Assembly (NCBI RefSeq): GCF_000731315.1 | Contig: NZ_HG938353.1 | Span: forward strand, 744,001 to 808,000 | Direction: 5' to 3' | DNA from: Neorhizobium galegae bv. orientalis str. HAMBI 540 | Lineage (GTDB): Bacteria > Pseudomonadota > Alphaproteobacteria > Rhizobiales > Rhizobiaceae | Length of the DNA stretch: 64,000 nucleotides | Part shown: positions 60,592 to 64,000 of the stretch, one piece after another | How positions within the stretch are numbered: the stretch's first letter is position 1 | Layout: each line of letters starts with the position of its first letter | Made by a program: the position numbers and the translations under genes | Notes under the pieces: generated by a model | Databases searched by the model: none | The model's input: the letters and a program-made list of their open reading frames with translations, nothing else | What the model was told of the DNA's origin: nothing

Positions 60592-61122
60592 ATGGGCGTC
60601 AGGAATTATCTCATCGAAGGAGTCTCCGGCACCGGGAAGACATCGGTCGCCGCGGAACTGCATCGGCGCGGTCATCACGTTGTCCACGGTGACCGCGAGT
60701 TGGCTTATAGGGGCGATCCGCGCACGGGGGAGCCTCTGGATGGCTCAGCGTCCAATCAAGACCTTGCCGATGCTACCTTCGTGCATCAGCACCACCTTTG
60801 GGATGTTGGCAAAGTAAGGTCCCTGGTAGCCGATCGAAGCCATCCGATCTCCTTCTTCTGCGGCGGCTCAAGGAACTTCCATCATTTCATAGATCTGTTC
60901 GATGAGGTCTTTGTTCTCAATGTCGATCTGGGCACGCTGAAGAGGCGGCTTGCCGAAAGGTCCGATGATGAGTTTGGCGGACAGCCGGCCGAGCGGAAGT
61001 TGATCATGCGGCTGCATGCCGCGAAAGAGGGCATTCCCGGCAACGCAACGATCATTGATGCCGCCGCGCCGCTCGCTTCCGTTGTCGACGATATCCTGTC
61101 GAGATGTGGAGTAACCGGCTGA
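60592..61122 (+). CDS. P-loop ATPase/kinase-like protein
   Basis: A 176-residue nucleotide-binding protein. The Walker A motif is EGVSGTGKTSVAAEL near the N-terminus. VFVLNVDLGTLKRRLAERSDDEFGGQPAERKLIM resembles the lid of adenylate- or shikimate-kinase-type enzymes. No family assigned. The start at 60592 is preferred because GAGGG lies about eight bases upstream; ATGs at 60475 or 60568 are alternatives. Its function is unknown. Confidence 0.75.
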   Translation: MGVRNYLIEGVSGTGKTSVAAELHRRGHHVVHGDRELAYRGDPRTGEPLDGSASNQDLADATFVHQHHLWDVGKVRSLVADRSHPISFFCGGSRNFHHFIDLFDEVFVLNVDLGTLKRRLAERSDDEFGGQPAERKLIMRLHAAKEGIPGNATIIDAAAPLASVVDDILSRCGVTG

Positions 61123-61148
61123 GGCCGGAGCAGGACCAAAAGAGGGCC

Positions 61149-61571
61149 TTAAGCCGCAGCCCTGACTCTTGCCTCTTCCCGGATGCGCTTGACCATCGAG
61201 CGTAGCCCATTGGCGCGCTGGGACGACAGGTGTTCGACAAGCCCGATACGGTCGAAGATCTCGATCGCGTCTGTGGCGGCGATCTGAGAGGCGGTCTTGC
61301 CCGAATAGACGGCGAGCACGATGGCGACGAGGCCGCGCACGATATGGGCGTCCGAATCGCCCTCGAAGGTCATCACCGGATCGGCGCTGCCGTCCCCGAT
61401 ATGGCTGACCAGCCAGACCTGGCTCGCGCAGCCTTGCACCTTGTTCTCCGCCGTCTTCTTGTCGTCGGGAAGGTCAGGCAGCGCCTTGCCGAGTTCGATC
61501 ACGTAACGGTAGCGGTCTTCCCACTCGTCGAGGTATTCGAAATCTTCGATGATCTGCTCGAGGCTGGCCAT
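61149..61571 (-). CDS. sufE: SufE family cysteine desulfurase partner
   Basis: A 140-residue SufE: IIEDFEYLDEWEDRYRYVIELGKALPDLP, VQGCASQVWLVSHIGDG with the sulfur-accepting Cys48, and ATDAIEIFDRIGLVEHLSSQRANGLRSMV. It takes sulfur from SufS for Fe-S cluster assembly. The start at 61571 has no long extension with a site. Suf genes are not adjacent. Confidence 0.95.
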   Translation of the reverse strand: MASLEQIIEDFEYLDEWEDRYRYVIELGKALPDLPDDKKTAENKVQGCASQVWLVSHIGDGSADPVMTFEGDSDAHIVRGLVAIVLAVYSGKTASQIAATDAIEIFDRIGLVEHLSSQRANGLRSMVKRIREEARVRAAA

Positions 61572-61628
61572 AAGCGCTCCGGTTCTTCTATCCGCTCCAT
61601 ATAGGCACTGCAGGCCGGGATAAAAGCG

Positions 61629-61662
61629 AAAAAAAACGCCGTGAGGGGTAATCCTCACGGCG
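61629..61662 (-). terminator. Rho-independent terminator of the DUF5330 gene
   Basis: CGCCGTGAGG (61637-61646) and CCTCACGGCG (61653-61662) form a perfect 10-bp stem with loop GGTAAT, followed by eight T residues on the minus strand. It lies about 130 bases past the DUF5330 stop. Confidence 0.85.
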
Positions 61663-61788
61663 CCAGCAAATGCTGAATGACAGGGCAGGCAGTCCGGCGC
61701 CGGGAACCATGGCTATCAGAGCCCGGCGCAAGTTTTGAAATTCGAATTCGAAAGAGACGTCCGCAACGCTGTTTGTCAGTGCGTCAAC

Positions 61789-62208
61789 CTAACGAATGGG
61801 CCGTTTCTGCGGGACCGGCACGGTGCCGGTGAAGATGGTGTCGGCAACAGTCGCGGCTGCCGTTTCGGCCTGTCTGGCCGGGAATGGGGTCGGCTCCGGA
61901 TCAGCGAGCACCGCGGTCCGGGTGCCCTTGTCGCCGAACTGCTTGTCGAGCAGCTCGAAGGCGACCTGGGCGCCTTGCCTGGCCCTCGTGCCGAGCGCCG
62001 AGAAGGTCTCGGCACCCTTTTCGCAGACCTCCGGCTTTTCGGTGCAGATGGCGCTCACATATTGATAGGCTTCGGTCGCCGCCGAAAAGGCATTGCTGAC
62101 CTGCAGAGGCGAAAGCCCGTCGGTCTCGGTCGCCGGCTTGCTGCTGAAATAGGAAAGCACGACCAGCACCGCCGCGAACCACATACTTCCCTTGATGAGA
62201 AACCACAT
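61789..62208 (-). CDS. DUF5330 family membrane protein
   Basis: A 139-residue protein with one N-terminal helix (MWFLIKGSMWFAAVLVVLSYFSSKP), followed by a soluble domain with CTEKPEVCEKGAETFSALGTRARQGAQVAFELL. Two cysteines flank EKPEV, as in the DUF5330 family of Rhizobiales. The start at 62208 follows AGGTGG; an ATG at 62280 adds 24 basic residues. Function unknown. Confidence 0.83.
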   Translation of the reverse strand: MWFLIKGSMWFAAVLVVLSYFSSKPATETDGLSPLQVSNAFSAATEAYQYVSAICTEKPEVCEKGAETFSALGTRARQGAQVAFELLDKQFGDKGTRTAVLADPEPTPFPARQAETAAATVADTIFTGTVPVPQKRPIR

Positions 62209-62674
62209 CGCTCTGTCCACCTGTTTTTTCCCGCTCTTGGGTCTCAAGCGGGCCGCCGGATCTGTGCCGGTCTTGAACATGGTTGTACCGCCGGGAAGCG
62301 AATATGGCTTTGACGGGACCGTTCGGTTTTTCGGCAAATTTGCCTAAAATGCGAAATATCTGCATTTGCAGCGCCTTTGTCGCGAACTTGAATCGAATTT
62401 TAGCGATCGATGTTAAGCATAATTGCGGCAGCTCACCCGAACCCCTTGGCTTTCTTGGCCGTGCGCTCGCCACAAAGGTTAACGTTTTAGGAAAAATCGA
62501 AGCAAATCCGTCGCTTACGTTGCGTTAACCACAAGCTCAGAAGGCTTGCCCCTTCTGTCCCAAAGCCGGATTTTGGGTCATTGCGGGGCTTCCCGCACCC
62601 CCTTGTTTTATCCTTTCCTTAAGCCACGGAGGCCTATTGTCGGCTTCAACAAACGAGTCTGTGCAGGGTTTTGC
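62209..62674. other. 466-base upstream region of the sensor kinase
   Basis: AT-richer region without a supported gene other than a possible 16-codon TTG-started frame at 62637-62687 that overlaps the kinase start. It contains GTTAACG and GTTAACC sequences but no full CtrA consensus (TTAA-N7-TTAA) was found. Confidence 0.5.
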
Positions 62675-64000
62675 GTGCGCGTATTGAGTAACATTGCCGG
62701 AAAGGCGGTCACGCTGGTCGATGAGACCGCCACCCGCTGGCTCACGCGCCTCGGCGAGGGCGACACCGCGCGCGCCGGTGAAATTGCCCAGTTCCGCCGC
62801 CTCGTCTTCTGTGGCCTTGGCGCACTGCTGACCGTGCCGCCGGCGCTGTCGCTGCTGTTGCCGCCGGCGCTCGCTCTGCCCGTCGGCGTCGCGCTGGTGT
62901 TGTCGCTCTTCCTTCTGGCCGTTGCCGCCTCCTTTGCCTTTCCGCGCCATGCCGTGGCTTTTATTGCCGCGCCGCAGCCGGAAGAGGTTGCCTTCGATGC
63001 GATGCCGGGTCTGTCGCTCATTCTCGATCCGCATGGCCTGCTGGTGAAGACCGGCGGTCGCGACCAGCATCTGTTTCCCGCAAGCCTGCGTGATGCGGCC
63101 GGCGAGCCGTTTGCCGAGCGCGTCCACGTGTCCGACCGGATCGGCCTCGTCCAGGCTTTCGACATGCTGCGCCAGGGTGCGCCGAGCGCGCTTGCCGAAA
63201 TCCGCATCGAGCGGCCGTTCTCGGCCGCCGGCCGCCAGTTTCTGTCGGTCCGTCTCGACATGACTGCCATCCGCGACGGCGAAGGGGAGCTCCTCTACGT
63301 CATGGCGCAGGCGCGCGACATCTCGGAAGAAGAGCAACTCCGCCTGGAAGCCGCGGCCAATGTCGCCGAGGCACGCTCCGCCCATGAGGCGAAGTCGAGG
63401 TTCCTCGCCGCCGTCAGCCACGAGTTGCGCACGCCGCTCAACGCCATTCTCGGTTTTTCCGACGTGCTCATCGGCGAATATTTCGGCCGGCTCGAAAACG
63501 ACCGCCAGCGCGAATATGTCGGGCTGATCCGCCAGTCCGGCGGCCATCTGCTCTCCGTCGTCAACACCATGCTCGACATGTCGAAGATCGAGGCCGGCCG
63601 TTACGAACTGCTCGCCGAGCCGTTCGCGATTGCGGAAGCCGTGGAAACCTGCCGCGCCATGCTCGACCTGACCGCCCGCGAAAAGGGCGTGACGCTGACA
63701 AGCCGCGCCCCGCGCGGGCTTGGCGAAGTGATCGCCGACCGTCGCGCCGTACAGCAGATCCTCATCAATCTCGCCGGCAACGCGATCAAGTTCACCGGTC
63801 CGGGCGGCGTCGTGTCGATCGACGCCGTGCTCGAGGGCGACGACGTCAAGATTTCCGTCAGCGATACCGGCATCGGCATCGCGGCCGAAAAGCTGCAATA
63901 TATCGGCCAGCCGTTCATGCAGGTGGAAAACGCCTATACCCGCACCTACGAAGGTACCGGTCTCGGACTTTCTCTGGTAAAAGGTCTGGTAGCGCTGCAC
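62675..64000 (+). CDS. PAS sensor histidine kinase, DivJ/PleC-like (3' end outside window)
   Basis: The frame is open from a GTG at 62675 to the window's end (442 residues visible). Two helices near residues 40-90 (LVFCGLGALLTVPPALSLLLPP, LSLFLLAVAASFAF) anchor the protein, followed by a PAS-like region, the H box FLAAVSHELRTPLNAILGFSDVL, the N box INLAGNAIKFT and the G1/G2 boxes DTGIGIA and GTGLGLSLV. GRLENDRQREYVGLIRQSGGHLLSVVN resembles DivJ/PleC kinases of the cell-cycle pathway that act on DivK. No ATG start is seen; TTG at 62684 is also possible. Which of the DivJ/PleC/PdhS group it is cannot be settled. Confidence 0.85.
   Translation, partial: MRVLSNIAGKAVTLVDETATRWLTRLGEGDTARAGEIAQFRRLVFCGLGALLTVPPALSLLLPPALALPVGVALVLSLFLLAVAASFAFPRHAVAFIAAPQPEEVAFDAMPGLSLILDPHGLLVKTGGRDQHLFPASLRDAAGEPFAERVHVSDRIGLVQAFDMLRQGAPSALAEIRIERPFSAAGRQFLSVRLDMTAIRDGEGELLYVMAQARDISEEEQLRLEAAANVAEARSAHEAKSRFLAAVSHELRTPLNAILGFSDVLIGEYFGRLENDRQREYVGLIRQSGGHLLSVVNTMLDMSKIEAGRYELLAEPFAIAEAVETCRAMLDLTAREKGVTLTSRAPRGLGEVIADRRAVQQILINLAGNAIKFTGPGGVVSIDAVLEGDDVKISVSDTGIGIAAEKLQYIGQPFMQVENAYTRTYEGTGLGLSLVKGLVALH

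Noticed and set aside
62209..62674. GTTAAC sequences considered as CtrA boxes
   Set aside because: No TTAA-N7-TTAA pair was found on either strand; the GTTAAC copies are isolated.
1..64000. tRNA or rRNA genes, CRISPR arrays, transposases or prophage genes
   Set aside because: No cloverleaf with conserved arms, no regularly spaced repeats, and no integrase or transposase motifs were seen in any frame; a tRNA or small RNA missed by eye cannot be excluded.

Overview
The window is GC-rich, densely coded DNA from an alphaproteobacterium, almost certainly Rhizobiaceae (Rhizobium/Neorhizobium/Agrobacterium lineage; genus not resolved). The signs are a MucR/Ros-type zinc-finger regulator, a DmeR-DmeF nickel/cobalt efflux pair, a seven-gene Mrp (Mnh/Pha) cation/proton antiporter operon, an incomplete PleC/DivJ-type sensor kinase at the right edge, several Rhizobiales-type DUF families (DUF930, DUF1062, DUF5330, DUF6456), and long palindromic repeats of the kind known as rhizobial RIME elements. 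No tRNA, rRNA, CRISPR array, prophage or transposase was seen. The region looks chromosomal.

Layout. 1-12.9 kb: a YihY/BrkB membrane protein (5' end outside), acylphosphatase, a CorA magnesium channel behind a small proline-rich leader ORF, two aldo/keto reductases with an MFS exporter and a divergent LysR regulator, glutathione S-transferase, ChaC, an alpha/beta hydrolase, trans-aconitate methyltransferase and a branched-chain aminotransferase. 13-37 kb: housekeeping and stress genes (TauE exporter, Fe superoxide dismutase, metallophosphoesterase, ThuA protein, LysE exporter, two c-type cytochromes, proline iminopeptidase, DmeRF, oligopeptidase B, AI-2E transporter, UspA, DksA-like protein, HlyIII) broken up by six two-gene toxin-antitoxin modules (ParDE twice, Phd-VapC, HicAB, TumEA, MazEF) and a solitary HicB. 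37-46 kb: LysE and EamA exporters with MarR and TetR regulators, short-chain dehydrogenase, cupin, epimerase, GFA, VOC and MsrB genes. 46-48.7 kb: a looser patch with a NIPSNAP protein and a MerR regulator paired with a carboxymuconolactone decarboxylase. 48.7-55.2 kb: mnhABCDEFG, with long inverted repeats between A and B and between C and D. 55.2-57.7 kb: mucR, then a free-standing DnaA domain IV-like protein overlapping a DUF6456 gene. 57.7-64 kb: HxlR regulator and flavin reductase, a short-chain dehydrogenase divergent from a TetR regulator, a P-loop ATPase, SufE, a DUF5330 protein and the start of a histidine kinase.

Functional themes are ion and metal homeostasis (CorA, DmeF, Mrp), redox and electrophile defence (SodB, MsrB, GST, ChaC, GFA, VOC, aldo/keto reductases, CMD), small-molecule export, and local one-regulator/one-target circuits with visible palindromic operators. 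The best candidates for undescribed biology are the DnaA domain IV/DUF6456 pair after mucR, the corA leader ORF, and two related small proteins of unknown function flanking mazEF-dmeRF. All family assignments come from reading the sequence; no database search was possible.
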